Source: Pseudobutyrivibrio xylanivorans DSM 14809 (lineage in GTDB: Bacteria; Bacillota; Clostridia; Lachnospirales; Lachnospiraceae). Taken from it: a stretch of 64,000 bases of DNA. The stretch spans positions 114,449 through 178,448 of the forward strand of contig NZ_FQYQ01000007.1 in NCBI RefSeq assembly GCF_900141825.1, written 5' to 3'. The notes beneath the pieces were generated by a model. It saw only the letters and a list, made by a program, of their open reading frames with translations. It had not been told where the DNA came from and ran no database searches. This document shows, in pieces, positions 16,965-25,266 of the stretch. The translations under genes and the position numbers were made by a program. The stretch's first letter is position 1. Each line of letters begins with the position of its first letter.

Positions 16965-16996
16965 ATATTATCATTTGGATTATCACACAAGTGTCA
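16965..16996 (-). promoter_or_regulatory. Promoter box shared with 19620-19653 (copy 1)
   Basis: On the minus strand the segment reads GTGACACTTGTGTGATAA and then, after five bases, ATGATAATAT. The same arrangement, differing at a few bases, lies at 19620-19653. Both end about 60-85 bases before a start codon and contain a -10-like TATAAT variant. Confidence 0.5.
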
Positions 16997-17076
16997 CAGC
17001 AAAATTTATATGAATTAATCCATAAAAAAACGAGGCACCTATGATTAAGTGCCTCGCTGTATTGCTATATTAAATA

Positions 17077-17865
17077 TTATTTGCTGTTAACGTTGACACT
17101 GCCAAAAGCACAATCAACATCAATATTTTTTCTTTCTGTACTAGGAGCATCAATATCTACATCACCAAAATCACACTCGCATTCAATCTTGTCGTAAGTA
17201 CCTGTGATATCAATATCACCTGCATTTGCACTTACCTCAGCTGACTTAGCTGTAGAATCCATAAGATTAAGATCACCTGCATTTGCATCGATACCAATTT
17301 TTTCTGCTGTCGCATTCTTTACATCGATGTCGCCTGCGTTGGCATCAATATCGATCTTCTCAGCTGTAATATCATTAATATCGATATCTCCAGCATTTGC
17401 ATCGATATCAAAATCATCTGCCTGAATATCCTTGATATCAATATCTCCTGCTGCAATGTCAATCTTTAGAGAGTCTAACTTTGTATTGTTTGGGACAACT
17501 ATATCTAGCTTATAACCATCAAGGTTCTTCTTATGCTTTGCACTATCTTTCTGAACAATTGTAAGCTTTCCACCTTTAAGCTCTACAGTTGGCTCATACT
17601 TTTCAGGGAAGCTTGAATCTACAGAAAGCTGGCTGCCATACTTGATATTAATATCAGCTGCACTCATATCGATGACAATATCTGTTACCTTTTCATTTGA
17701 AAAATCATAATTCCTTGTCTCTGAATTTCCGTTGTGCCAGCCGTCACTGAACCAGCTAAAACCGCCAAAGTTCATAATGTGTCCCCACATAGCTGCCACT
17801 ACAATAATTAGTGTAACCAACCATATTATAACTAAATATTTCTTAGTCCATTTCTTATTTTCCAT
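17077..17865 (-). CDS. Membrane-anchored DUF4097 (beta-helix) protein
   Basis: An N-terminal membrane segment (about residues 9-28) anchors an extracellular domain built of short repeats. Four consecutive 19-residue units centred on DIDANAGDIDI (about 140-215) form the right-handed beta-helix pattern of DUF4097 proteins. Such proteins are commonly encoded with DUF1700 and PadR genes and are thought to take part in envelope-stress sensing; the mechanism is not established. The start lies four bases after the stop of the DUF1700 gene, so they share an operon. Many Asp residues suggest cation binding. Confidence 0.88.
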   Translation of the reverse strand: MENKKWTKKYLVIIWLVTLIIVVAAMWGHIMNFGGFSWFSDGWHNGNSETRNYDFSNEKVTDIVIDMSAADINIKYGSQLSVDSSFPEKYEPTVELKGGKLTIVQKDSAKHKKNLDGYKLDIVVPNNTKLDSLKIDIAAGDIDIKDIQADDFDIDANAGDIDINDITAEKIDIDANAGDIDVKNATAEKIGIDANAGDLNLMDSTAKSAEVSANAGDIDITGTYDKIECECDFGDVDIDAPSTERKNIDVDCAFGSVNVNSK

Positions 17866-17868
17866 TGC

Positions 17869-18837
17869 TTAATCCTCCTCAGCCGCCAATACTACCTCTA
17901 ACAATCTGTGTGCGATTGCACCTATTACCCAAATCATCCATGTGATATGCCAATCCATAGTAACGAAACTGATAATAAGATATAAACAGGTAACTGTTGG
18001 CCAGTAAACTTCCATAACGCCCTCTGCAAATTTATTTACATACACGATATCACCTTTATCCTTTCCATAACTACCACTGATTGTCTTTGAATCATTAAGC
18101 TTTAAAACCTTTTCATAACTTCCCATTACTGTAGTCGCATATATAATCAAGCAAACACCTGCACCTACGAAATAGAATAAGCAATTAGAAACGATATCAA
18201 TATCAATTGCTGCTGTAGGAATCCATAAAATGAATAACATAATTGCTACAGCAATCATTATTGCATGTGGAACTTTGAAGTCTCTCTTTTTGCTCTTTAC
18301 CATATCTGCTGTAGAAAGGTCAATCTGGCAAAGCTCTTTATCTAAGAATTTCCAATCATTTCCTCTGATACCTGCAAATACAAATAATGCAACTGCAACA
18401 GCGATGCTGATAAACATTCCTGTTACACCAAGACCATCTCCTACCTGTCCTCTAAGAAGGAATTCAAAAAGAATTGGCCATGTAACTGATGTGATGCAAA
18501 GTAAAACACCAATACCTATTAATAATCCATTTCCCTTCATAACATTTAAGTAGTCCTCTACCTCTTCCATTCTAAGGAAGCGACGTGGCTTAGATTCTTC
18601 TCTCTCGTGAGTCTCCCTAAGCTCCTTTGCAAGACCAAGATCTGCTGCAAGCTCATCAAGATTACCAAACTCTGCAATAACTGTTCCTACTGCCTGATTT
18701 TCATTTACCCCATCAGCAATCATCTCATTAAATTTATCTTCCATCATAGAAAGCAACTCAGCCTTAGCTTTCTTAACCTCTGGAGTATTTGGCATATTTG
18801 CGAACATTGTCTCCAAATAGTTTTTTATTGTTTCCAT
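17869..18837 (-). CDS. DUF1700/permease-prefix membrane protein
   Basis: The first 75 residues form the helical prefix typical of DUF1700 and related proteins (METIKNYLETMF, then FGNLDELAADLGL). A cytosolic linker is followed by two pairs of transmembrane segments (about 105-160 and 195-240) and two more near the C-terminus (about 280-320). It probably works with the DUF4097 protein downstream as a membrane signalling or anti-regulatory unit under PadR control. GGAGAACATAT precedes the ATG. The exact biochemical role is unknown. Confidence 0.85.
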   Translation of the reverse strand: METIKNYLETMFANMPNTPEVKKAKAELLSMMEDKFNEMIADGVNENQAVGTVIAEFGNLDELAADLGLAKELRETHEREESKPRRFLRMEEVEDYLNVMKGNGLLIGIGVLLCITSVTWPILFEFLLRGQVGDGLGVTGMFISIAVAVALFVFAGIRGNDWKFLDKELCQIDLSTADMVKSKKRDFKVPHAIMIAVAIMLFILWIPTAAIDIDIVSNCLFYFVGAGVCLIIYATTVMGSYEKVLKLNDSKTISGSYGKDKGDIVYVNKFAEGVMEVYWPTVTCLYLIISFVTMDWHITWMIWVIGAIAHRLLEVVLAAEED

Positions 18838-18857
18838 ATATGTTCTCCTATCTTCTC

Positions 18858-19202
18858 CTAATCCTGTTTTTCTATAAACCGTTCAACAACCTCTTTTGTT
18901 AGTTCCCACTCTTCACATTTCTCCCGGTAAAAATCTTTACCTGAATCTGTGACTCTGTAATAGGTTCTTTTCTTTCCGTTCCCCTCTGGATCCGGGTCTG
19001 CTACGAAGGATTCTATGTATCCGTTTTTCTCCATTCTTGTAAAAGCCGAATAAAGTGTGGTCTCCTTGATTATGTATTTCTCTTCTGTGATTTGTTTTAT
19101 CTGCTTAGATATTTCATAACCGTAGGATGGCTCTTTTATTAGGATGCTAAGAATCATGGTATCGTTGTAGCCACGGATAACGTCACTACTGATTTCGCCC
19201 AT
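18858..19202 (-). CDS. PadR-family transcriptional regulator
   Basis: A winged helix-turn-helix (about residues 10-85: ILSILIKEPSYGYEISKQI, TLYSAFTRMEKNGYIES, then the wing KRTYYRVTDSGKDF) is followed by a short C-terminal helix for dimerisation. PadR proteins repress their own operon and release DNA on binding ligands or stress signals. It is the first gene of an operon with DUF1700 and DUF4097. The ATG follows AAAGGAGG. The leader upstream contains three tandem 14-base repeats and the promoter spacer holds an inverted fourth copy, the likely binding sites. Confidence 0.93.
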   Translation of the reverse strand: MGEISSDVIRGYNDTMILSILIKEPSYGYEISKQIKQITEEKYIIKETTLYSAFTRMEKNGYIESFVADPDPEGNGKKRTYYRVTDSGKDFYREKCEEWELTKEVVERFIEKQD

Positions 19203-19213
19203 ATTAACCTCCT

Positions 19214-19255
19214 TTATCTGTCGTACTATGTCTATCGTACTTTGCGTGTCGTACT
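19214..19255 (-). repeat. Three tandem 14-bp repeats in the PadR leader
   Basis: Read on the minus strand, the units are AGTACGACACGCAA (19242-19255), AGTACGATAGACAT (19228-19241) and AGTACGACAGATAA (19214-19227), with no bases between them. The last overlaps the Shine-Dalgarno by two bases. An inverted relative, ACTACGACAGACAA, lies on the plus strand at 19293-19306 inside the promoter spacer. Confidence 0.75.
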
Positions 19256-19287
19256 ACGTCTGATGAAGTATTTCATCTGTTGAAGTA

Positions 19288-19316
19288 AATATACTACGAC
19301 AGACAAAGTATGTCAA
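19288..19316 (-). promoter_or_regulatory. Promoter of the padR-DUF1700-DUF4097 operon
   Basis: On the minus strand TTGACA (19311-19316) and TATATT (19288-19293) are exactly 17 bases apart, a near-consensus sigma-A promoter. The spacer contains an inverted copy of the 14-base leader repeat, so a bound repressor would block RNA polymerase. Confidence 0.8.
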
Positions 19317-19345
19317 CACCTTTTTGTAAAAATTTTTTCAGACAA

Positions 19346-19381
19346 CAAAAAAGCTATCTGAAACTTTCGTTCCAGATAGCT
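19346..19381 (-). terminator. Terminator after the 45-residue small gene
   Basis: AGCTATCTG (19352-19360) pairs with CAGATAGCT (19373-19381), and on the minus strand a run of T follows. Confidence 0.75.
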
Positions 19382-19397
19382 CAATGTGCGATACTTT

Positions 19398-19535
19398 TTA
19401 TACTGCATTTACAGCAACAACTCTAAGCTCATTGCTTGAGATAAACTCTGTTTTAATCCCCACTCTGTTAAGCTCAAAAGCCTTTCTAAAAACTTCCTCC
19501 AATGTTGCGCACTTAATGATTTCGCCGATCTTCAT
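19398..19535 (-). CDS. Small 45-residue protein upstream of padR
   Basis: A short gene begins with ATG at 19535, nine bases after a strong GAGGAGG site, and ends at 19398. It encodes MKIGEIIKCATLEEVFRK and a further 27 residues ending ELRVVAVNAV. The predicted protein has a helix with one Cys followed by a beta-prone tail, and no membrane segment or signal peptide. It has its own promoter box and a terminator hairpin just downstream, which argues for a real monocistronic gene. I do not recognise the family. It could be a small regulator or partner of the neighbouring envelope locus; this is inference from position and shared promoter. Confidence 0.6.
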   Translation of the reverse strand: MKIGEIIKCATLEEVFRKAFELNRVGIKTEFISSNELRVVAVNAV

Positions 19536-19619
19536 TTTCTAACTCCTCCTCGTAATTTGTTTTCACTAGTCTTTTTATCGGACGTGTTCTTTTTTTCTTT
19601 AGTCCTTTTTACAAGAAAA

Positions 19620-19653
19620 AATATATCATAACTTTTATCACACAAGTATCACA
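19620..19653 (-). promoter_or_regulatory. Promoter box shared with 16965-16996 (copy 2)
   Basis: On the minus strand the segment reads GTGATACTTGTGTGATAA, then ATGATATAT after a short gap. It matches the box upstream of the secreted protein at 16299-16907 and lies about 85 bases before the small gene at 19398-19535. Confidence 0.5.
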
Positions 19654-19662
19654 CTAAAAATG

Positions 19663-19758
19663 GCCAATCTGTTACAGTCACAAGCCATAATATTTCTACA
19701 TTCAGCTGAAGAAAGCTTCATTTAAGAAATATTAGAGCTTGTTACCTACAGATTGACC
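19663..19758. repeat. Long nested inverted repeat after mutS2
   Basis: Three stems are stacked around one axis: CAATCTGT with ACAGATTG (19665-19672, 19748-19755), ACAAGC with GCTTGT (19680-19685, 19737-19742), and AATATTTCT with AGAAATATT (19689-19697, 19725-19733), with a small apical stem. On the minus strand GGCCATTTTTAG follows, so it may end mutS2 transcription. Confidence 0.7.
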
Positions 19759-19772
19759 TCAATATTCTACAT

Positions 19773-22247
19773 TTATTTAAAAGTTACAATCGTAACGCCG
19801 GCGTCGCCTTCTCCGAATTCTCCAAGGTGGAATTCAGCTACATTTTTACATTTGCGAAGGTACTGCTGCACACCAGCTCGAAGGGCTCCGGTACCCTTTC
19901 CGTGAACAACTCGAACTGAAGTGAGATGGCTGATGTATGCATCATCAAGATACTTCTCAAGCTTTGCGATACCTTCATCAACAGTGCAGCCAAGAAGATT
20001 AATCTCTGGTGAAATAGATGCTGCTTTATTGAAGCCACCATAGGTCATATTCTTAACTCTTGTGCCCTTCTTAGGAACGAACTTATCCTCTTCCTCGATA
20101 AGCACAAGGTCCTTAATATTTACAGTAGACTTCATGATACCCATCTGTACTGTCACATCACCCTTTGAATTAGGCGCTGTGCAAACATTTCCTGTAAGAT
20201 TCATAGAAAGCACCTTTACCTTATCTCCCACATGAAGATTTGTAGGTACGTTGTGATTCTCCTGAACCTCCTGCTTTTCCTTGGCCTTGCTCTTAGATTT
20301 ATTTACACCCTTTCCAAGAGCCGCCCTCTTTGCTTCCATAGCAGAAATGTTTCCGCCACCTTTACCAAATTTATTAAAGTCACGAATGGCCTCATCCGCA
20401 ATATCCTTGGCCTCCTGAAGGATAGCAGCTGCATCCTCATGAGCCTGACGAATAAGCTCCTCACGCTGAGCCTTAATCTTTTCTTCCTTGGCTGTAGCAT
20501 TTGCAAGCTTAGTCTCTGCTTCCTTCAAAGCGGCAGCTGCCTCTGCTGCATCCTCTTCTACCTGATGACGTTTCTGCTCCAAATCTACCATCAAATCTTC
20601 AAAGGATTTATCATCATCTGACAATCTACCCTGAGCATCCTCAATTAAATCAGCTGGGATTCCAAGCTTTGACGAAATCGCAAAAGCGTTAGACTTTCCA
20701 GGCACACCAATAATCAAGTGATATGTAGGGCTAAGAGTCTCCAATGAGAATTCACATGAAGCATTCTCAACACCCTCTGTAGAAAGTGCGTATACCTTAA
20801 GCTCACTGTAGTGAGTGGTAGCCATTGTACGTACATCAAGGACGTGTAATCTGTCCAAGATGGACTGTGCAAGAGCCGCACCTTCCTTTGGATCTGTACC
20901 TGCACAAAGCTCATCAATAAGAATAAGGAACTGTGGAACCTTCTGCTCCTCCTTTGTTCCGTGGATTACCTTTGAATAAACAAAATCCTTCTTGTTCTCA
21001 GCAATAAGCTTCTCAGTCTCCTTAGAATAACTTCCACCGTTGATTGCCTCTAAAATGTGGACAATGTTAACCATATGAGATGAGAATGTGGAAAGTGACT
21101 GCTCTATAGACTGCTCGTCACCGATATCTGCATAAACATCATCAAATACTGCTATCTGACTTCTGTCCTTCGCAGGAATATGAAGTCCAGCCTGGGCCAT
21201 AAGTGTAAGAAGACCACAAGTCTTAAGTGATACTGTCTTACCACCAGTATTAGGTCCTGTAACAAGAAGAAGATTGTAATCCTCTCCAAGTTTTATATCT
21301 GTAGCTACAACCTTCTTTGGGTCTAACAAAGGATGTCTTGCTCCACGAAGATTTATAATTCCATCCTCATTAAACTCAGGATTGCTGGCATTAAGCTCAA
21401 TGGCATATCTTCCCTTTGCAAGTATAAAATCAATCTCTGTAAGTAATTCGTAATTACGAATGATTCCCTCTGATGCCTCTGCAATCTTATTTGAAAGAAT
21501 AGCAAGGATTCGCTCAATCTCATCCTGCTCACGCACCTGAAGCTCACGCATCTCGTTGTTCAAATCAACCGCCTGCATTGGCTCAATAAAGAATGTACTT
21601 CCTGTAGAAGACTGGTCATGAACCATACCAGGAACTCTTGATTTGTAATCAGCTCGAACTGGTAAACAGAATCTTCCACCACGAACAGTAACAACTGGCT
21701 CCTGAAGGTAACCTCTTGTTGTACTGTTATTGAGCATAGAATTCATGACGCTCTTAATCTTCTCGTTAGTGCGCTGCATTCCCTTTCTGATATCGAAAAG
21801 GGCTGTGCTGGCATCATCGGCAATAGTCTCCTCATCGATGATACATCTTCTAATCTCATTAAGAATCTGCACCTCTGGAGAAAGTCCATTGAAATAGAAG
21901 GAAAGAGCATCCTCCTCTTCCATCTGGCTGCCATACTTAGCCACACGCTTTGTAACCTCAAGGACATTTGCTACCGCAAGAATCTCCTCTATGCTAAGAG
22001 ATGAACCCAACTCCAATCTGGCAAGAGAAGGTCTTAAATCTGTAGTACCACTGGCACTTACATCAGAAAATTTTACAAGTCGATTAAAGGCGCATGCAGT
22101 CTCCTGCTGCATCACCTTAATTTCTTCTATGTCATTAATAGGAAGAAGCTGCTGACAGCGAAGCCTTCCTGCCTCACATGTAGCCAGCTCTGATAACCTG
22201 TTTATTATCTTGTCATACTCTAGTGTTTTTAATACTTTTAAGTTCAT
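19773..22247 (-). CDS. mutS2: MutS2 endonuclease/ribosome-rescue ATPase
   Basis: MutS2 proteins are ATPases with a nuclease tail, linked to suppression of recombination and, in Bacillus, to splitting collided ribosomes. The core and clamp (about residues 1-300) lead to the ATPase with Walker A GPNTGGKT and Walker B LILIDELCAGTD. A coiled coil (about 490-600) follows, then a linker and a C-terminal Smr domain with VVHGKGTGALR. The usual LDLRG before the Smr core reads INLLGC, a common clostridial variant. I chose the ATG at 22247 because GGAG lies seven bases upstream and the family homology begins at once (MNLKVLKTLEYDKI); the frame runs 30 codons further upstream without support. Confidence 0.95.
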   Translation of the reverse strand: MNLKVLKTLEYDKIINRLSELATCEAGRLRCQQLLPINDIEEIKVMQQETACAFNRLVKFSDVSASGTTDLRPSLARLELGSSLSIEEILAVANVLEVTKRVAKYGSQMEEEDALSFYFNGLSPEVQILNEIRRCIIDEETIADDASTALFDIRKGMQRTNEKIKSVMNSMLNNSTTRGYLQEPVVTVRGGRFCLPVRADYKSRVPGMVHDQSSTGSTFFIEPMQAVDLNNEMRELQVREQDEIERILAILSNKIAEASEGIIRNYELLTEIDFILAKGRYAIELNASNPEFNEDGIINLRGARHPLLDPKKVVATDIKLGEDYNLLLVTGPNTGGKTVSLKTCGLLTLMAQAGLHIPAKDRSQIAVFDDVYADIGDEQSIEQSLSTFSSHMVNIVHILEAINGGSYSKETEKLIAENKKDFVYSKVIHGTKEEQKVPQFLILIDELCAGTDPKEGAALAQSILDRLHVLDVRTMATTHYSELKVYALSTEGVENASCEFSLETLSPTYHLIIGVPGKSNAFAISSKLGIPADLIEDAQGRLSDDDKSFEDLMVDLEQKRHQVEEDAAEAAAALKEAETKLANATAKEEKIKAQREELIRQAHEDAAAILQEAKDIADEAIRDFNKFGKGGGNISAMEAKRAALGKGVNKSKSKAKEKQEVQENHNVPTNLHVGDKVKVLSMNLTGNVCTAPNSKGDVTVQMGIMKSTVNIKDLVLIEEEDKFVPKKGTRVKNMTYGGFNKAASISPEINLLGCTVDEGIAKLEKYLDDAYISHLTSVRVVHGKGTGALRAGVQQYLRKCKNVAEFHLGEFGEGDAGVTIVTFK

Positions 22248-22461
22248 TTTGCACTCCAAAAAATAAAAAATACCTGTGATGACCTCAATCATAAGGCTTC
22301 TATTATAAAAATGCAAATAATACACACTTTTAGCCATATAATTTAGTCATTTTATGTATATTCATTTTCCCTTCCAACATGTATAATTGGCGCGTTAAAT
22401 CACGCATACTTAATATACAGAGGCTGAATTTTATAGATTAAGTAACATTTAGGAGGAAATA

Positions 22462-23874
22462 ATGGTTGAATTATTAAAGCTTATTGAGAGCTATGGTGAC
22501 GCACCAGCTTTCAAAAACTTAGCTGGCGAAAACAGCTTTGTTGTAACTTACAGAGAGTACCTTGACAAGATGAAGGCTTGCGCTTACAACCTTCAGCAGA
22601 CCTTCGGTGATCTCAAAGGGAAGCACATCGGTATCATGGCAGACAGCAATTACGAGTACACAGTTATTCTTGGTGCTGTTCTCTTTAGCAGAGGTGTTCT
22701 TGTACCTGTTAACTTCTTCGAGACACCAGAAAACATCGAAGCTGCTATCTACCGTTCAGATTTAGATGGTATTATCGTTGAAGATAAGTACAGAGAAAAA
22801 GTTGTAAGCAACATCACAATTGCTGATAAGCATGAAATGCTTAAGGAAGGCAATGGTAGCATCGAGCTTAAGGACTTTACAGAGGAAGAAAAGAACAATC
22901 TTGCACTTATCATCTTCACTTCTGGAACAACAGGTCTTTCAAAGGGTGTTATGCTTTCTGTTAACAACCTTGTTGGTTTTGAAGCTACTGGTCACAACAG
23001 CGATTTCTCAGAGGATGCAAAGGGCGCTGCAGGTCTTAGAATCTACAACGTTTTCCCATTCTATCACGTTGCTGGTATCGTAGGATGGCTTTACAGAATT
23101 GAACAGAAGGCTACTACATATCTTAGTGCTGACCCAAGAAACGTACTTTCAGATCTTGAGGGCGAGCAGATTGACGTAGGTCTTGTTACTCCTGGTATTA
23201 TGAACCTTTGGTTAACATGCATTAAGAAAGGTAACATGGAGCGTTTAGGTGGTCTTAAGCTTATTCTTACAGGTGGCGCTAAGCCAGACCCTGCTGTAAT
23301 CAATACATTCCTCAACAACGGAATCGGATTTGGTCAGTACTACGGTTTAACAGAGGCAAGTGGTAATATCACATGTAACTTTGATGTTGCTAACCACCTT
23401 AGTTCAGTTGGCCGTATGGTTGACGGCTGCGAAGTTGTATTCATTGATGGCGAAATCTGCATCAAGTACTATGGTGTAATGCTTGGTTACTACAAGGATC
23501 CTGAGGGCACTAGAGAGGTCCTTGATGAGAATGGCATTCTTCACACAGGTGACCTTGGATATATGGATGAGGATGGATTCCTTTACATCACAGGTAGAAA
23601 GAAGAATCTTATCATTCTGTCAAGCGGTGAGAATGTTAGCCCAGAAGAGCTTGAAAAGCACGCTTATGGCTGTGAAGCTGTAAAAGAGTGTAAGGCATAC
23701 GCAGATAATGACAGAATTCACCTCGAAGTATTCTGCGATAAGGATGCTCAGGAAGAAGTTAAGAATTACATTTCTGAGACTAATAAGAAGTTACCTATCT
23801 TCAAGAGAATTTACAAAGTTGAATTCCGTGATGAGGAATTTGAAAAGACACAGCTTGGTAAGATTAAGCGATAA
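22462..23874 (+). CDS. AMP-forming acyl-CoA synthetase-like ligase
   Basis: This class I adenylate-forming enzyme activates a carboxylic acid with ATP. It shows the ATP loop TSGTTGLSKGV, YGLTEASG, GDLGYMDEDG with the hinge ITGRKKN, and a C-terminal catalytic Lys in KTQLGKIKR. At 470 residues it is short but complete. The acid substrate cannot be read from the sequence, and no acyl-carrier gene lies beside it. Codon use is strongly biased to the preferred set (CTT, GGT, AAC), unlike its neighbours, suggesting high expression. AGGAGG lies directly upstream, a TATAAT box lies at 22382-22387, and a terminator follows. Confidence 0.9.
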   Translation: MVELLKLIESYGDAPAFKNLAGENSFVVTYREYLDKMKACAYNLQQTFGDLKGKHIGIMADSNYEYTVILGAVLFSRGVLVPVNFFETPENIEAAIYRSDLDGIIVEDKYREKVVSNITIADKHEMLKEGNGSIELKDFTEEEKNNLALIIFTSGTTGLSKGVMLSVNNLVGFEATGHNSDFSEDAKGAAGLRIYNVFPFYHVAGIVGWLYRIEQKATTYLSADPRNVLSDLEGEQIDVGLVTPGIMNLWLTCIKKGNMERLGGLKLILTGGAKPDPAVINTFLNNGIGFGQYYGLTEASGNITCNFDVANHLSSVGRMVDGCEVVFIDGEICIKYYGVMLGYYKDPEGTREVLDENGILHTGDLGYMDEDGFLYITGRKKNLIILSSGENVSPEELEKHAYGCEAVKECKAYADNDRIHLEVFCDKDAQEEVKNYISETNKKLPIFKRIYKVEFRDEEFEKTQLGKIKR

Positions 23875-23882
23875 AATAATTA

Positions 23883-23916
23883 CAGGGTTGGAATTGCTCC
23901 AACCCTGTTTTTTATT
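23883..23916 (+). terminator. Terminator after the AMP-forming ligase
   Basis: CAGGGTTGG (23883-23891) pairs with CCAACCCTG (23899-23907), followed by TTTTTTATTTT. Confidence 0.9.
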
Positions 23917-23918
23917 TT

Positions 23919-24548
23919 CTAGATTTCTCTATTCTTTATTTCAATGTAAGATTTTACGACCTCTATGAGTCTGTCATAATCCATGACACCTGTATCCAGA
24001 CAGAAATCATAATTTCTGGCATCGTTCCAATCACGTCCTGTGTAATACTTGTAATAATCTGCACGGTGCTTATCAATGTCATGCATTCTCTTGAGAAGCT
24101 CAGCGTCTGTACCGCTTACCTGTCTGCGCAATCTTGTAAGACAATCATCCTCTGATGCATAGAAGAAAAGGGAAAGCACATATGCTCTGTCCTTCAAGAT
24201 GTAATCCGCACAACGACCTACGATAATACAGCTTTGTGTATTGGCAATGCGTTTGATAACATCTGCCTGAAGTTCAAACAGATTGTCATCTGATGTAAAA
24301 GCTGCATACTCTGGACTTAATGGAAGTCCCTTGTAATGAGCCTTGGCAGAAAGGAAAATCTTTCTAACGTGTTCATCCACCTCACCGAACAACTCCTCGT
24401 TTATTCCGCTTTGGTCAGATGCCATTCTAAGAATCTCTCTGTCATAAACTGGAAGACCTAGTTCCTTGCCAAGCTTCTTCGCAAGTGTAAGACCTCCCGA
24501 ACCATAACTTCTAGCAATACTAATAACTAGCTTCTTTTCATCCCCCAT
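23919..24548 (-). CDS. Cytidylate kinase-like family protein
   Basis: This 209-residue protein begins with the P-loop variant ISIARSYGSGGLTLAKKL and contains the LPVYDREIL segment and the lid-type R-rich region (RLRRQVSG) of the Cytidylate_kin2 family. Members are nucleotide kinase homologues of uncertain substrate that are frequent in Lachnospiraceae. The ATG follows GGGAGG at eight bases. It is the last gene of the same-direction cluster after livF, with a 12-base gap, so it may be co-transcribed with the amino-acid transporter. Confidence 0.87.
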   Translation of the reverse strand: MGDEKKLVISIARSYGSGGLTLAKKLGKELGLPVYDREILRMASDQSGINEELFGEVDEHVRKIFLSAKAHYKGLPLSPEYAAFTSDDNLFELQADVIKRIANTQSCIIVGRCADYILKDRAYVLSLFFYASEDDCLTRLRRQVSGTDAELLKRMHDIDKHRADYYKYYTGRDWNDARNYDFCLDTGVMDYDRLIEVVKSYIEIKNREI

Positions 24549-24560
24549 GATGAAACCTCC

Positions 24561-25265
24561 CTATTCTCCTAGATATGCCTTCTTGATAGAATCATCATTC
24601 ATAAGAGTTTTGGCATCTCCAGAAAGTACGATGTTCCCCGTTTCCAATACATACGCACGATCTGCAATAGCAAGTGCCTTCTTTGCATTCTGTTCTACAA
24701 GAAGTACTGTGGTGCCTGCCTTGGAAATCTCCTGGATGATATTGAAAATCTCTTCCACGTAGATAGGTGAAAGTCCCATTGAAGGCTCATCCATAAGGAT
24801 AATACGTGGCTGGCTCATAAGAGCTCGACCCATGGCAAGCATCTGCTGCTCACCGCCTGAAAGGGTTCCTGCCAGCTGATTCTGACGCTCCTTCAAACGT
24901 GGAAAGCTTTCGTATACACGATCAAAAGCATCCCCGATTTCCTTCTTGTTACTTCTAGTATATGCTCCCATTTTCAAGTTTTCAAGCACTGTTAATCCTG
25001 GGAAAACTCTTCTTCCTTCAGGTACATGAGCCATACCCATAGATACAATTTTATGGCCTGGAACCTTAGTGATATCTGTGCCTTCAAGAAGCACCTGGCC
25101 AGAAGTTGGCTGAAGCATACCAGATATAGTTTGTAATGTAGTTGTCTTTCCTGCTCCGTTTGCACCAATAAGTGCAATGACTTCACCTTCGTTAACCTCG
25201 AAAGAGATGCCCTTTAGAGCCTGGATAACTCCGTAATTTACGATTAAGTCTTTTACTTCTAACAT
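24561..25265 (-). CDS. livF: Branched-chain amino-acid ABC transporter ATPase LivF
   Basis: This ATPase energises import of branched-chain amino acids together with LivG. It has Walker A GANGAGKTT, the signature LSGGEQQMLAMGRAL, Walker B RIILMDEPSMGLSP and the LivF-typical HVPEGRRVFPGLTV in the Q-loop region. At 234 residues it is the usual length. It starts one base after the livG stop, showing tight coupling. The order from the promoter is livJ, livH, livM, livG, livF. Confidence 0.96.
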   Translation of the reverse strand: MLEVKDLIVNYGVIQALKGISFEVNEGEVIALIGANGAGKTTTLQTISGMLQPTSGQVLLEGTDITKVPGHKIVSMGMAHVPEGRRVFPGLTVLENLKMGAYTRSNKKEIGDAFDRVYESFPRLKERQNQLAGTLSGGEQQMLAMGRALMSQPRIILMDEPSMGLSPIYVEEIFNIIQEISKAGTTVLLVEQNAKKALAIADRAYVLETGNIVLSGDAKTLMNDDSIKKAYLGE

Positions 25266-25266
25266 A

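Noticed and set aside
20232..20621. A 129-residue plus-strand frame inside mutS2
   Set aside because: It is a shadow of the mutS2 coiled-coil region, rich in Leu and Cys from reverse-strand codons, without ribosome site.
22338..22461. A fatty-acid-type operator before the AMP-forming ligase (GCGT-N6-ACGC)
   Set aside because: The arms are only four bases long and match no regulator consensus I can state with confidence.
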